Positions 54,064 through 64,000 of a stretch of DNA of 64,000 nucleotides are shown here, in pieces (the first letter of the stretch is position 1; every line of letters begins with the position of its first letter). Position numbers and translations under genes: made by a program. Below the pieces are notes generated by a model, which had not been told where the DNA came from, made no database searches, and worked only from the letters and a program-made list of their open reading frames with translations. Source of the stretch: Pseudomonadota bacterium (GTDB lineage Bacteria > Pseudomonadota > Gammaproteobacteria > Burkholderiales > Thiobacillaceae); assembly GCA_021848725.1 (NCBI GenBank), contig JAJZTS010000005.1, positions 1-64,000 on the forward strand, read 5' to 3'.

Positions 54064-55560
54064 TCAGCGATGCGCCCCTAACGCAGTAATCGTTCTGCGC
54101 ATCCACCAGACCATCGCCAGGCCGGGCACGGCCGCCAAGGTCGAGAACACGAAGAACATCGGCCAGCCGATGGCTTCCGACAACACGCCGGACAGCGGGC
54201 TGACATAGATGCGGCCGACCGCCGCCAGGGCCGAGAGCAGGGCGTAGTGGGTGGCGGTGTACTTGTGGTTGCACAGGCCCATCAACAGCGCGACGAAGGC
54301 GGCGGTGCCCATGCCGCTGGCGATGTTCTCGAAGGCGATCGCGGCCATCAACAGGCCATCGATCTCGGTGGCTTTGTCCAAGGCAACAAAACCCAGGTCG
54401 AACGGCGGCAACATGAAGCTGCCCCAGGCGCCCTTGCCCGCCACGGCCAGCAGCCAGAAACCGAGGTTGGACACCAATTGCAACACGCCGAAGGCCAGCA
54501 GCGCTTGGTACAGATTGATCCGCAGCATCACCGCGCCGGCGGCCAGCGCGCCGAAGATGGTCAGCCAGATGCCGATCACCTTGTTGACGATGCCGACCTC
54601 GGCCTGGCTGAACAACATGCCCTTGATCAGGAAGGGCGTGGTCAGCGTGCCGGCGAAGGCATCGCCCAGCTTGTACAGCACGATCAGCAGCAGAAAGGCC
54701 CAGGCGTTCTGTTGAGTGAAGAAGCTGTCGAGCGAGCGGTTCAGGGTCTCGAAGCCGACCCGGCGCGCGGCCCAATAAGCGAGAGGCAGCGCGCCGGCGA
54801 TGCCAGCCAGGATGAACAACAACTGAATCCACTTGTTCGGGTCGGCCGGGTCGAGGCCGATCAGCGTGAGCAGGCCGCGGGCGAGGAACCAGCCGACCGC
54901 GACGCCGGCGAGCATGGCGGCAAAACCCAGGAGTTCTTTTTTCGGGTCGGAGGCCAAGGGCTTCGAGGCGCTGTTGACCCGGGGCAGGGTGAGCAGCGAG
55001 ACCGCGGCCGCGGCCAGCATGATGCCGGCCATCACCATATACACCCGCGACCAGCTGCCCCACTGCTCGGCCCAGATCAGGGCGACGCCGCCGGCCAGGA
55101 TCATCGCCAGCCGGTAGCCGAATACCGACAGCGAACCGCCCAGGCCGCGCTCGTGCGGGTCGAGCACATCGGTGCGGTAGGCGTCGATCACCACGTCCTG
55201 CGAGGCGGACAGGAAGGCGATGCACAATGCGGCCAATGCGAACAGGCCGGGCGCGCCGCTCGGCGACAGCCCGGCCATCCAGGCCAGTGCGGCGGCCAGG
55301 CCGAGCTGGCTTAGCACCAGCCAGCCGCGCCGGCGGCCTAAGAGCGGCGGTTCGAACCGGTCCATCAGCGGCGCCCAGAGGAATTTGAAGGTATAGGGCA
55401 CGCCGACCAGGCCGAGAAAACCGATGGTCGCGATATCGACGCCGTCGACCGACAGCCAAGCCTGCATGGCCTGGCCGGTTAGCGACAAAGGTAATCCAGA
55501 AGCGAAGCCGAGAAAGAGCACGGCGGCGAGGCGGTGAAAGGCGGCGAAGGATTGGGGCAT
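54064..55560 (-). CDS. AmpG-like MFS permease (muropeptide transporter family)
   Basis: Membrane protein of 498 residues from the ATG at 55560, with about 12-14 spans. Its start MPQSFAAFHRLAAVLFLGFASGLPLSLTGQAMQAWL matches AmpG, which imports GlcNAc-anhydro-muropeptides for recycling. FLWAPLMDRFEPPLLGRRRGWLVLSQ is the canonical MFS loop 2-3, and SASQDVVIDAYRTDVLDPHERGLGGSLSVFGYRLAMI is a hallmark of AmpG. The roughly 60-residue central region after span 6 contains two extra hydrophobic stretches. The start ATG overlaps the xthA stop (one base), so the two may be coupled. Confidence 0.9.
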   Translation of the reverse strand: MPQSFAAFHRLAAVLFLGFASGLPLSLTGQAMQAWLSVDGVDIATIGFLGLVGVPYTFKFLWAPLMDRFEPPLLGRRRGWLVLSQLGLAAALAWMAGLSPSGAPGLFALAALCIAFLSASQDVVIDAYRTDVLDPHERGLGGSLSVFGYRLAMILAGGVALIWAEQWGSWSRVYMVMAGIMLAAAAVSLLTLPRVNSASKPLASDPKKELLGFAAMLAGVAVGWFLARGLLTLIGLDPADPNKWIQLLFILAGIAGALPLAYWAARRVGFETLNRSLDSFFTQQNAWAFLLLIVLYKLGDAFAGTLTTPFLIKGMLFSQAEVGIVNKVIGIWLTIFGALAAGAVMLRINLYQALLAFGVLQLVSNLGFWLLAVAGKGAWGSFMLPPFDLGFVALDKATEIDGLLMAAIAFENIASGMGTAAFVALLMGLCNHKYTATHYALLSALAAVGRIYVSPLSGVLSEAIGWPMFFVFSTLAAVPGLAMVWWMRRTITALGAHR

Positions 55561-56339
55561 CAGAGTTCGGCCGCGTAGTCGACGATCAACGGGGCGTGGT
55601 CGGAGAAACGTTCTGCCTTGTACACCGAGGCGGCGGTGGCCTTGGCTGCGATACCGGGCGTGGCGATCTGGTAATCGATGCGCCAGCCGACGTTTTTGGC
55701 CCAGGCCTGGCCGCGGTTGCTCCACCAGGTGTAGGCCTCGCCTTCGGCCTCGGGGTAGAGCCGGCGATAGACGTCGACGTAGCCCAGCTTATCGAACAGC
55801 TCGCCGATCCAGGCCCGTTCCTCGGGCAGGAAGCCGGAGTTCTTCAGGTTGCCCTTCCAGTTCTTGAGGTCGATCTCGCGATGGGCGATGTTCCAGTCGC
55901 CGCAGACGATGACCTCGCGGCCGGATTGCCGCAGTTGCTCCAGGTGCGGCCAGAACCGGTCCATGAAGCTGAACTTCACCGTCTGCCGTTCCTCCGAGCT
56001 GGAGCCGGAGGGCAGGTAGACGGAAACGACTGAGGTGTTGCCGAACACCGCCTCGATATAGCGGCCTTCCATGTCGATGTCGGCGATGCCCAGGCCCTCG
56101 ATGATTTGATCGGGCTGGCGTTTGCAGTAGAGGCCGACGCCGCTGTAGCCCTTCTTCTCGGCATAGTGGAAGTAGCCGTAATAGCCTTCGGGATTGAGCA
56201 TGGGCTTGGTCATGTCGCCGACCTGGGCCTTGAGCTCCTGCAGGCAGAGCACGTCGGCATTCTGTCGGGGCAGCCAGTCGAAAAAGCCCTTGCGGCCGGC
56301 GGAGCGGATGCCGTTCAAATTGGCGGTTACAATTCGCAT
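55560..56339 (-). CDS. xthA: Exodeoxyribonuclease III / AP endonuclease XthA
   Basis: Base-excision repair nuclease of 259 residues from the ATG at 56339 (MRIVTANLNGIRSAGRKGF). EEP-family catalytic residues appear in LCLQELKAQ (Glu), GDWNIAHREIDLKNWKGN (Asp, Asn), and RIDYQIATP and FSDHAPLIVDY (Asp-His). The fold is complete. A longer reading to 56405 would extend into the repeat region and was not used. It is cotranscribed with the ampG-like gene downstream, and is divergent from pyrE across 154 bases containing an inverted repeat. Confidence 0.94.
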   Translation of the reverse strand: MRIVTANLNGIRSAGRKGFFDWLPRQNADVLCLQELKAQVGDMTKPMLNPEGYYGYFHYAEKKGYSGVGLYCKRQPDQIIEGLGIADIDMEGRYIEAVFGNTSVVSVYLPSGSSSEERQTVKFSFMDRFWPHLEQLRQSGREVIVCGDWNIAHREIDLKNWKGNLKNSGFLPEERAWIGELFDKLGYVDVYRRLYPEAEGEAYTWWSNRGQAWAKNVGWRIDYQIATPGIAAKATAASVYKAERFSDHAPLIVDYAAEL

Positions 56340-56352
56340 CGTTCTATTCTCA

Positions 56353-56470
56353 ACCGCAAAGGACGCAGAGGTCACAAAGAATTCGACGATTCGGTCTGGG
56401 GGCACCGAGCGGCGCCCCGCTAGTCAAGCCGGCTCTTTGTTATCTTCGTGTTCTTCGCGCCCTTTGCGGT
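56353..56470. repeat. Inverted-repeat element between xthA and pyrE
   Basis: The ends ACCGCAAAGGACGC (56353-56366) and GCGCCCTTTGCGGT (56457-56470) are inverted and nearly identical over about 13 bases, with weaker pairing continuing inward (CACAAAGA against TCTTTGTTATC). About 118 bases in total fill the divergent gap. It resembles the dispersed 'ACCGCAAAGG(G)CGC' intergenic repeats of proteobacteria (recalled, not searched). No ORF lies inside. Confidence 0.7.
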
Positions 56471-56493
56471 AAATCGTTTTTTCAGGAACCCGT

Positions 56494-57135
56494 ATGCAGG
56501 ATTACAAGCGAGAGTTTATCGAATTCGCCATCGCCCAGCAGGTGCTGCTGTTCGGCGAGTTCAAGACCAAGGCCGGGCGCCTGAGCCCGTATTTCTTCAA
56601 CGCCGGCCTGTTCAACGACGGCGTGGCCCTGAAGCGCCTCGGTGAATTCTACGCGAAAGCCATCCTCGATTCCGGCGTCGCCTTCGACGGCCTGTTCGGC
56701 CCGGCCTACAAGGGCATTCCGCTGGTCGCCACCATCGCCGTGGCCATGGCCGACCTGGGCCGCAACGTGCCGTTCAGCTTCAACCGGAAAGAGGCCAAGG
56801 ACCATGGCGAGGGCGGCAGCATCGTCGGCGCGCCGCTGGCGGGCCGCATGCTGATCGTCGACGACGTGATCTCGGCCGGCACCTCGGTGCGCGAATCGGT
56901 GCAGTTGATCAAGACGGCGGGCGCCACGCCCTGCGGCGTGGCCATCGCGCTCGACCGCATGGAGCGCGGCCAGGGCGAATTGTCGGCGGTGCAGGAGGTG
57001 CAGCAACAACATGGCCTGCCGGTGATCAGCATCGTCAACCTGGACGATCTGACCGCGTATTTGAGCGACAAACCGGCGTGGCGCGAGACGCTGGACGCGA
57101 TCAAACGCTATCGCGCCCAGTACGGGGTGACCTGA
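56494..57135 (+). CDS. pyrE: Orotate phosphoribosyltransferase
   Basis: Transfers phosphoribose from PRPP to orotate to give OMP in pyrimidine synthesis. The 213-residue protein starts [40 protein letters not shown]. The PRPP-binding motif is [14 protein letters not shown], with [17 protein letters not shown] as the flexible catalytic loop (K and H). The length is normal for proteobacteria. TTTTTCAGGAACCCGT precedes the ATG. It converges with gatB, six bases away. Confidence 0.96.
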   Translation: MQDYKREFIEFAIAQQVLLFGEFKTKAGRLSPYFFNAGLFNDGVALKRLGEFYAKAILDSGVAFDGLFGPAYKGIPLVATIAVAMADLGRNVPFSFNRKEAKDHGEGGSIVGAPLAGRMLIVDDVISAGTSVRESVQLIKTAGATPCGVAIALDRMERGQGELSAVQEVQQQHGLPVISIVNLDDLTAYLSDKPAWRETLDAIKRYRAQYGVT

Positions 57136-57141
57136 AGGCCG

Positions 57142-58608
57142 TTAACCGGCCAGCTTCTTTTTCAGCAGTTCGTTGACCTGGGCCGGGTTGGCCTTGCCGC
57201 GGGAGGCCTTCATCACCTGGCCGACCAGGGCGTTGAAGGCCTTGTCCTTGCCGGCACGGAACTCCTCGACCGATTTCTGATTCGCGGCCAGCACCTCGTC
57301 GATGATCTTTTCGATCTCGCCCGAATCGGACATCTGCTTCAGGCCGCGGGCCTCGATGATCGCGTCGGCCTCGCCCTCGCCGGCCCACATCGCGGCGAAC
57401 ACCTCTTTCGCCAGCCTGGCATTCAGGGTGTTATCGGCAGACCGTTTGAGCAAGCCGGCCAACGAATCGGGCGAAATGGGCGATTGGGCAATGCTCAGAT
57501 CGGCCTTGTTAAGGGCCGAGGCAAGTTCGCCGTTCATCCAGTTCGCGACATGCTTGGCGCCGACTGTGAGGTCATCGGTATTCAAGGTCTTGAGCGCAGC
57601 CTCGAAATAATTCGCATGTGCCAGTGATTGCGTGAGCAGACCGGCATCGTAGGCGGAGAGCAGATAATCTTGTTGATAGCGGGCCTGTTTGGCCTGCGGC
57701 AGCTCGGGCAGCTCGCCCTGCATCTGCGCAATCAAGTCGTCGTCGAGCCGCACCGGCAGCAGGTCGGGGTCCGGGAAGTAGCGGTAGTCGTGCGCCTCCT
57801 CCTTGGTCCGCATCATCCGGGTCTCGCCGGTGTCCGGGTCGAACAGCACGGTGGCCTGCTGGATCTTGTGGCCGTCCTCGATCTGCTCGATCTGCCAGCG
57901 CACCTCGTAGTCGATGGCCTGTTCCAGGAAGCGGAAGGAGTTCAAGTTCTTGATCTCGCGCCGGGTGCCGAATTCCTGCTGGCCCTTGGGGCGGACCGAG
58001 ACGTTGGCGTCGACCCGGAAGCTGCCTTCCTGCATGTTGCCGTCGCAGATGCCGATCCAGGTAACTAAATTATGCAGCGCCTTGGCATAGGCCACGGCCT
58101 CCTTGGCCGAGCGCATGTCCGGCTCGGACACGATTTCCAACAGCGGGGTGCCGGCGCGGTTCAAGTCGATGCCGGTCATGCCGTGGAAGTCCTCGTGCAG
58201 CGACTTGCCGGCGTCTTCTTCCAGGTGGGCGCGGGTCAGGCGCACGGTCTTGCTTTCGGCCTGCCCAGATTCGGATGAGGGGACCTGAATGGTCAGCGCG
58301 CCGCCCTCGACGATGGGCAGCTCGAACTGGCTGATCTGGTAGCCCTTGGGCAGGTCGGGGTAGAAGTAGTTCTTGCGGGCGAAGAGGTTGACTCGGTTCA
58401 GCTTGGCGCCGATGGCCAGGCCGAACTTGACCGCGCGCTCGACCGCGCCCTGGTTCAACACCGGCAGCACGCCGGGCAGGGCGAGGTCCACCGCGCAGGC
58501 CTGGGTGTTGGGTTCGGCGCCGAAGGCAATCGAGGCGCCGGAGAAGATCTTCGACTGGGTAGTGAGCTGGGTGTGGACCTCAAGCCCGATAACGGTTTCC
58601 CATTGCAT
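57142..58608 (-). CDS. gatB: Asp/Glu-tRNA amidotransferase subunit B
   Basis: Kinase and transamidase-targeting subunit that converts Glu-tRNAGln and Asp-tRNAAsn through a phosphorylated intermediate. The 488-residue protein opens [24 protein letters not shown] (family signature VIGLEVHxQL) and has [26 protein letters not shown]. The cradle domain is up to about 290, and the C-terminal YqeY-like tail is about 350-488 ([21 protein letters not shown]). It follows gatA with a two-base gap in the leftward gatC-gatA-gatB operon. This indicates indirect charging of at least one of tRNAGln or tRNAAsn. Confidence 0.97.
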   Translation of the reverse strand: MQWETVIGLEVHTQLTTQSKIFSGASIAFGAEPNTQACAVDLALPGVLPVLNQGAVERAVKFGLAIGAKLNRVNLFARKNYFYPDLPKGYQISQFELPIVEGGALTIQVPSSESGQAESKTVRLTRAHLEEDAGKSLHEDFHGMTGIDLNRAGTPLLEIVSEPDMRSAKEAVAYAKALHNLVTWIGICDGNMQEGSFRVDANVSVRPKGQQEFGTRREIKNLNSFRFLEQAIDYEVRWQIEQIEDGHKIQQATVLFDPDTGETRMMRTKEEAHDYRYFPDPDLLPVRLDDDLIAQMQGELPELPQAKQARYQQDYLLSAYDAGLLTQSLAHANYFEAALKTLNTDDLTVGAKHVANWMNGELASALNKADLSIAQSPISPDSLAGLLKRSADNTLNARLAKEVFAAMWAGEGEADAIIEARGLKQMSDSGEIEKIIDEVLAANQKSVEEFRAGKDKAFNALVGQVMKASRGKANPAQVNELLKKKLAG

Positions 58609-58610
58609 GG

Positions 58611-60065
58611 TCAGATGCCCTCCGGCTTACGCTGGTGCCAGTCGGTGGCCAATTGATATTGATGGGCGACGTTGAGCATCTTGGCCTCGGCGAAGTAATT
58701 GCCGATGAGCTGCAGGCCGATAGGCCGGCCGTCCGTGCCGAAGCCGCAGGGCAGCGACATGCCGGGCAGGCCGGCCAGGTTCACGGCAATCGTATAGATG
58801 TCGGACAGATACATCTGCACCGGGTCGGCGTTCTTGGCACCGAGGTCGAAGGCGGTGGTCGGCGCGGTCGGGCCAAGGATCACGTCGCATTGCTTGAACG
58901 CCTCGATGAAGTCCTGGGCAATCAGCCGGCGCAGCTTTTGGGCCTGGATGTAATAGGCGTCGTAATAGCCGTGCGAGAGGACATAGGTGCCGATCAGGAT
59001 GCGGCGCTTCACTTCGGCGCCGAAGCCCTCGGCCCGGCTCTTCTCGTACATGTCGGTCAGGTCGCCGTATTCCGCGGCGCGGTGGCCATAGCGCACGCCG
59101 TCGAAGCGCGACAGGTTGGACGAGGCCTCGGCCGGGGCCAGCACGTAATACACCGGCACCGACAGGCCCATATTGGGCAGCGAGACCTCGACCGTCTCGG
59201 CCCCCAGTTTCTTGTACTCGGCGATGGCCGCCTCGATGGCCTTGGCCGTGTCGGCGGACAGGCCTTCGCCGAAGAACTCCTTGGGCAGGCCGATCTTCAG
59301 GCCCTTCAAGGGCTGGGCGAGGTCGCGGCTGTAGTCCTCTTGCTCGCGCTGCAGCGAGGTCGAATCGCGGCGGTCGAAGCCGGCCATCGCGTTGAGCAAG
59401 AGGGCGCAGTCCTCGGCGCTTTGCGCCATCGGGCCGGCCTGGTCGAGCGAGGAGGCGAAGGCGATCATGCCGTAGCGCGAGCAGACGCCATAGGTCGGTT
59501 TCAGGCCGGTGATATTGCACAGCGCGGCCGGCTGGCGGATCGAGCCGCCGGTGTCGGTGCCGGTCGCGGCCGGCGCCAGGCGGGCGGCGACGCAGGCCGC
59601 GGCACCGCCGGACGAGCCGCCGGGCACGGCCTTCAGGTCCCAGGGGTTCTTCACCGGGCCGAAGAAGGAGGTCTCGTTCGACGAGCCCATGGCGAACTCG
59701 TCCATATTGGTCTTGCCCAGCGAGGGCATGCCGGCGGCCTTGAACTGGCTGACGATGTGGGCATCGTAGGGCGACACGAAGTTGCTCAGCATCTTCGAGC
59801 CGCAGGTGGTCAGCCAGCCCTCGGCGCAGAAGATGTCCTTGTGCGCGATGGGCACGCCGAGCAGGGGGCCGGCCTCGCCCTGGGCGCGGCGGGCGTCGGC
59901 GGTTCGGGCCTCGGCCAGGGTCCGCTCGCGGTCGACCGTGATGAAGGCATTGAGCGTGGGGTTCAACGCCGCGATGCGGTCGAGGTACTCGGTGCAGAGC
60001 TCGACGCTGGAGGTCTTGTTCTCCGCCAGCAGGGCGGAGAGCTGTTTCAGGTTGGCGTGGATCAT
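58611..60065 (-). CDS. gatA: Asp/Glu-tRNA amidotransferase subunit A
   Basis: Glutaminase subunit of 484 residues that supplies ammonia through a channel to GatB. The amidase signature has the Ser-cisSer-Lys triad: Lys in [12 protein letters not shown], the serines in [34 protein letters not shown]. The length is standard. The start is [24 protein letters not shown]. It lies 27 bases after gatC and 2 bases before gatB, all leftward. Confidence 0.97.
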   Translation of the reverse strand: MIHANLKQLSALLAENKTSSVELCTEYLDRIAALNPTLNAFITVDRERTLAEARTADARRAQGEAGPLLGVPIAHKDIFCAEGWLTTCGSKMLSNFVSPYDAHIVSQFKAAGMPSLGKTNMDEFAMGSSNETSFFGPVKNPWDLKAVPGGSSGGAAACVAARLAPAATGTDTGGSIRQPAALCNITGLKPTYGVCSRYGMIAFASSLDQAGPMAQSAEDCALLLNAMAGFDRRDSTSLQREQEDYSRDLAQPLKGLKIGLPKEFFGEGLSADTAKAIEAAIAEYKKLGAETVEVSLPNMGLSVPVYYVLAPAEASSNLSRFDGVRYGHRAAEYGDLTDMYEKSRAEGFGAEVKRRILIGTYVLSHGYYDAYYIQAQKLRRLIAQDFIEAFKQCDVILGPTAPTTAFDLGAKNADPVQMYLSDIYTIAVNLAGLPGMSLPCGFGTDGRPIGLQLIGNYFAEAKMLNVAHQYQLATDWHQRKPEGI

Positions 60066-60092
60066 GCGGAAACTTTTAAAGCGGCGGCGGCT

Positions 60093-60380
60093 CTACTCGA
60101 TGACCTTGGGCACCAGGTAGAGGCCGGCCTCGGTTTGCGGGGCGATGGCCTGGAAGGCCTCGCGCCGGTTCGGCTCGGTCACGGCGTCCTCGCGCAGGCG
60201 CTGGTAGACCTCCTGGGCGTGGGCCATGGGCGCAACGCCCGAGGTGTCGACCGCTTGCATCTGCTCGATCAGCTTGAAGATACCGTTGAGTTGATCGCCG
60301 GTCTGCGCGGCCTCGGTCTCGGTCACGCGGATGCGGGCCAGGCGGGCGATGCGCTGGATGTCTTCGAGGGACAGGGACAT
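60093..60380 (-). CDS. gatC: Asp/Glu-tRNA amidotransferase subunit C
   Basis: Small 95-residue subunit that wraps around GatA and helps GatB docking. It opens [21 protein letters not shown], typical of GatC, and has [21 protein letters not shown] and the final LYLVPKVIE. The first gene of the gatCAB operon, it is divergent from mreB across 83 bases. That gap also holds the short inverted pair GGTCA/TGACC. Confidence 0.95.
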   Translation of the reverse strand: MSLSLEDIQRIARLARIRVTETEAAQTGDQLNGIFKLIEQMQAVDTSGVAPMAHAQEVYQRLREDAVTEPNRREAFQAIAPQTEAGLYLVPKVIE

Positions 60381-60457
60381 GGAGCTAGGGTCTTATGGCA
60401 AAAACCCAGGTAGGGTATCATATTGGTCAATTTTCTGACCTGCCGAATAGGGCTTGA

Positions 60458-61504
<1,047 letters not shown>

Positions 61505-61712
61505 GGTGCGACTGAATCGCGTCGAAACCTTTCCTGGCTGGCATGACCGATCGTTGATCGGTCGGCCGTGCCGGCGGCTCCCCGAAATTTCCCACACGCC
61601 GCATTGCGGCGGGCTCGTGGAGAACGATCATACTTCGCCCCCCGCGCCTTGCGCTGCGTCCCCCAGCCAGTCGGCACGGGGTATGTTTTCTACTGAAATA
61701 GACGCTTAGGCC

Positions 61713-62555
61713 ATGTCCCCCGCTACCCAGGCGCCGCTGTTCGTCCGAGAGATGGGGCTGACTACGCGCTTCGGGCTCTATCTGCTGGTTTGTCTGATCT
61801 TGATGGCAGTCGATTCGCGCTACAGCGCGATGAGCGTGGTGCGCACCGGCATCAATGCGGTTGTCCATCCGGCGCAGCAAGTGTTGGTCTGGCCGTTCGA
61901 GTTCTTGGCCGATGCCGGCGGTTTTTTCACGGTACATAACGACTTGGTGCGCGAGCGCGATCGGCTGCTGCAAGAGCGAGGTCAATTGCGCGCGCGCCTG
62001 CAGGAATACCAAGCCTTGAAAAGCGAAAACGAGCGCTTGCATACCTTGGCCGGTTTGCCGCCAGCGCCGGGCCTGCATCGGGTGCAGGCCGAGATTATCC
62101 GTGCCGACCAGGATCCGTTTACGCGCAAGGTTATCGTCAACCGCGGCAGCTTGCATGGCGTGGTCGCGGGCCGGCCGGTGATCGACGAGCTGGGTCTGAT
62201 CGGCCAAGTCACCCAGGTCTTCCCGGCTTCGTCCGAGGTCACCCTGCTGACCGATCATAACCAATCGGCGCCGGTGCAGGCCATGCGCAACGGTATGCGC
62301 ATCCTGGTCTCCGGCATGGGCTCGGATAGCCTGCTCGAAGTGCGCTACCTCGATCTGCACGCCGATCTCAAGCCGGGTGACATCCTGCTGACCTCGGGTT
62401 TGGATGGGATTTACCCGGCCGGCATTCCGGTCGCACGGGTGTTGCAGATCGAACTGCCGCGCCATAACCCGTTCGCTCGTGCCATCTGCCAGCCTTTAGG
62501 CGGTGTCGGCCAACATCGTCACGTTGTGATCCTGATGCCGGAGAAACGCGCGTGA
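61713..62555 (+). CDS. mreC: Rod shape-determining protein MreC
   Basis: Periplasmic scaffold of 280 residues with one N-terminal span (FGLYLLVCLILMAVDSRYS, about 19-38) and a predicted coiled coil (about 70-115; NDLVRERDRLLQERGQLRARLQEYQALKSENERL). Two beta-barrel domains follow (about 120-270), with VIVNRGSLHGVVAGRPVIDELGLIGQV and VTLLTDHNQSAPVQ. It activates PBP2/RodA with MreD. It ends in an overlap (GTGA) with mreD. No PG-binding tail is present. Confidence 0.94.
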   Translation: MSPATQAPLFVREMGLTTRFGLYLLVCLILMAVDSRYSAMSVVRTGINAVVHPAQQVLVWPFEFLADAGGFFTVHNDLVRERDRLLQERGQLRARLQEYQALKSENERLHTLAGLPPAPGLHRVQAEIIRADQDPFTRKVIVNRGSLHGVVAGRPVIDELGLIGQVTQVFPASSEVTLLTDHNQSAPVQAMRNGMRILVSGMGSDSLLEVRYLDLHADLKPGDILLTSGLDGIYPAGIPVARVLQIELPRHNPFARAICQPLGGVGQHRHVVILMPEKRA

Positions 62556-63115
62556 ATGGAATCGGCAAATCGATGAGCAATGGCAGCAAGCCGCTGATCC
62601 CACAGGGCGAGGAGTTGGCGCGCCCACCGACGCGGCTGATGGTGCTCATCAGTCTCGTCGCGGCCTTCATGCTCACGTTGTTGCCGTGGCCGAAGGCGGC
62701 GTTGTGGCTGGTGCCGGATCTCGGTTTGCTCGTGCTGGTGTACTGGAATATCCATGCGCCGCGCTTGGCGGCCTTGGGTGTCGCCTTCGCGCTCGGCTTG
62801 GCGATGGATGCCACCCATGGTTTATTGCTGGGCCTGCATGCGCTGTCATACTGCGTGGTCACCTTCCTGGTGCTGATGCTGCGTCGGCGCCTGGCGTTCT
62901 TCACGCTCAAGGGCCAGGCCGCGCACCTCGCCCCGCTGTTCCTCTTGCAAGAGGCCTTGGTTTTGCTGCTGGGCTTGGCCTATGGTCATAGCCAGGTGGA
63001 CTGGCGCTATTTGGCGGCGGGCATCGTCACCGCCGCACTGTGGGTGCCCGCGTGCCTGGTGCTGGATCGCTTGACCGGACGGCCCGCTCGGCTCGACAGG
63101 GTGACCGGCGGCTGA
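62552..63115 (+). CDS. mreD: Rod shape-determining membrane protein MreD
   Basis: Integral membrane protein of 187 residues from the GTG at 62552 (an ATG seven codons later, at 62573, is possible). About five spans occur, e.g. LMVLISLVAAFMLTLLPWP, LVLVYWNIHAPRLAALGVAFALGLAMDATHGLL, LVLLLGLAYGHSQ and AAGIVTAALWVPACLVLDRL. PDLGLLVLVYW and GLAMDATHG match the family. The N-terminal 30 residues (IGKSMSNGSKPLIPQGEELARPP) are cytosolic. It overlaps mrdA (TGATG). Confidence 0.9.
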   Translation: MNGIGKSMSNGSKPLIPQGEELARPPTRLMVLISLVAAFMLTLLPWPKAALWLVPDLGLLVLVYWNIHAPRLAALGVAFALGLAMDATHGLLLGLHALSYCVVTFLVLMLRRRLAFFTLKGQAAHLAPLFLLQEALVLLLGLAYGHSQVDWRYLAAGIVTAALWVPACLVLDRLTGRPARLDRVTGG

Positions 63116-64000
63116 TGGCCACATTTTTGCGGATGGCCAATCCGGAAGAGGAGTTGCGCCGCTATACCTTTCGGATCAAGGTGGCGAGCGCCGTCGTCGC
63201 GGCCGCATTCTTTCTGTTGTTCATCCGGTTCATTTGGCTGCAGTTGGTCGAGTACGACCGTTACCATGCCCTGGCCGAAAGCAACCGCATCACGCTGACG
63301 CCGACGCCGCCGGCGCGCGGCATCATCTACGACCGCAACGGCATGGTGCTGGCGCACAACTTTGCCGCCTACACGCTGGAGATCACGCCGAACAAGGCCG
63401 GCCGGCTGAACGACACCATCGATCGGCTGGCGGATGTGGTCAACATCGACGCCGGCGACCGCAAGCGGTTCAAGAAGCTATTGGCCGAGAGCAAGAATTT
63501 CGAGACGCTGCCGATCAAGATGCGGCTTAGCGAGGAGGAAGTCGCCCGCTTCGCGGTCAACAGCTTCCGTTTCCCCGGCGTCGAGGTGAAGGCCCGGCTG
63601 TTCCGGCAATACCCGATGGGCGATGCGTTCTCCCATGTGATCGGCTATATCGGCCGCATCAACCAAAAAGACGACGAGCGCATCAAATCGAGCGAGCAGG
63701 CCGCCAATTACCGGGGCACCGATCACATCGGCAAATCCGGCGTGGAAGAGAGCTACGAGAACTTGCTGCACGGCATCACCGGGGTGGCCCAGGTGGAGAC
63801 CGATTCCGGCGGCCGCGCGGTGCGCGTGTTGTCGCAGACGCCGCCGGTGGCCGGCAACAACATGTATTTGCATCTGGATGCCAAGCTGCAGGACATTGCG
63901 ACCAAGGTATTCGGTCCCTATCGCGGTGCCCTGGTCGCGCTCGATCCGCGCAACGGCGGCGTGCTTGCCCTGGTGTCCAAGCCCGGCTTCGATCCCAATC
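63115..64000 (+). CDS. mrdA: Penicillin-binding protein 2 (partial, cut by window end)
   Basis: Class B transpeptidase for cell elongation. The first 295 residues are in the window, with no stop before base 64000. The ATG at 63115 overlaps the mreD stop. A short cytosolic start (MATFLRMANPEEELRRYTFRIKV) precedes the membrane span (about 24-44). The PBP dimer domain follows, with TPPARGIIYDRNGMVLAHN, PGVEVKARLFRQYP, HVIGYIGRIN and YRGTDHIGKSGVEESYENLLHG. The transpeptidase domain opens at VFGPYRGALVALDPRNGGVLALVS. The catalytic Ser-x-x-Lys motif lies beyond the window. Confidence 0.95.
   Translation, partial: MATFLRMANPEEELRRYTFRIKVASAVVAAAFFLLFIRFIWLQLVEYDRYHALAESNRITLTPTPPARGIIYDRNGMVLAHNFAAYTLEITPNKAGRLNDTIDRLADVVNIDAGDRKRFKKLLAESKNFETLPIKMRLSEEEVARFAVNSFRFPGVEVKARLFRQYPMGDAFSHVIGYIGRINQKDDERIKSSEQAANYRGTDHIGKSGVEESYENLLHGITGVAQVETDSGGRAVRVLSQTPPVAGNNMYLHLDAKLQDIATKVFGPYRGALVALDPRNGGVLALVSKPGFDPN

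Noticed and set aside
61506-61709. Small rightward frame between mreB and mreC
   Set aside because: It has no convincing ribosome-binding site and no conserved look (Pro/Ser/Cys-rich). The gap also has a perfect 8-bp hairpin (61545-61563) and is probably untranslated.

Overview
The window is a GC-rich chromosomal segment, about 60-65% G+C by eye, of a betaproteobacterium, and it spans the replication origin. The group assignment rests on several things seen here. The order dnaA-dnaN-gyrB has no recF, back to back with rpmH-rnpA-yidC-mnmE. There is a def-fmt-htpX-rsmB-DUF4390-NtrY/NtrX-like-trkA-trkH block. The atp operon follows mnmG-rsmG-parA-parB, and mreBCD-mrdA lies beside gatCAB. A DsrE2-type sulfur-trafficking protein hints at a sulfur-oxidising lineage such as the Hydrogenophilales/Thiobacillaceae. 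That last placement is inference.

Layout. 1-2.6 kb: tRNA-Glu, mlaA, greB and a leftward yggX-ubiE pair. 2.6-13.3 kb: one long leftward cluster (def, fmt, htpX, rsmB, a DUF4390 protein, a membrane histidine kinase, an NtrX-like regulator with a degenerate ATPase, trkA, trkH). 13.3-19.7 kb: rightward LysM protein, dprA, smg-like gene, topA, a receiver-like protein and a 2-Cys peroxiredoxin. 19.7-23.2 kb: a lysR regulator divergent from dsrE2, then leftward ppiA, an SDR gene and yaiI. 23.2-24.75 kb: an accessory pocket. It holds an AT-rich secreted-protein gene, a second 76-bp copy of the gyrB 3' end, a DUF4926 gene and a RelE/ParE-type toxin-antitoxin pair.

24.75-41.7 kb is the origin region. 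Leftward gyrB, dnaN and dnaA have a DnaA-box cluster between dnaN and dnaA. Rightward genes are rpmH, rnpA, yidC, mnmE, an ABC exporter, a GGDEF-EAL protein, mnmG, rsmG, parA and parB. Four parS-like palindromes (22.0, 27.2, 35.4 and 37.5 kb) flank dnaA, and one contains the probable gyrB start codon. 41.7-48.7 kb: the complete atpIBEFHAGDC operon. 48.7-54 kb: glmU, glmS, a 2OG-Fe(II) oxygenase, an orphan ParA ATPase and a DUF4405 membrane protein. 54-57.1 kb: ampG-like permease, xthA and pyrE. 57.1-64 kb: leftward gatC-gatA-gatB, then rightward mreB, mreC, mreD and the 5' part of mrdA (PBP2), cut by the window end.

Most of the window is housekeeping. The more unusual points are the gyrB 3'-end duplication bracketing the toxin-antitoxin pocket, the gyrB start codon inside a parS palindrome, the NtrX-like regulator that has lost its ATPase motifs, an apparently leaderless atpI with a perfect palindrome over its -35 region, and several structured intergenic repeats. 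I found no CRISPR array, transposase or phage gene. No gene-free stretch exceeds about 300 bases.
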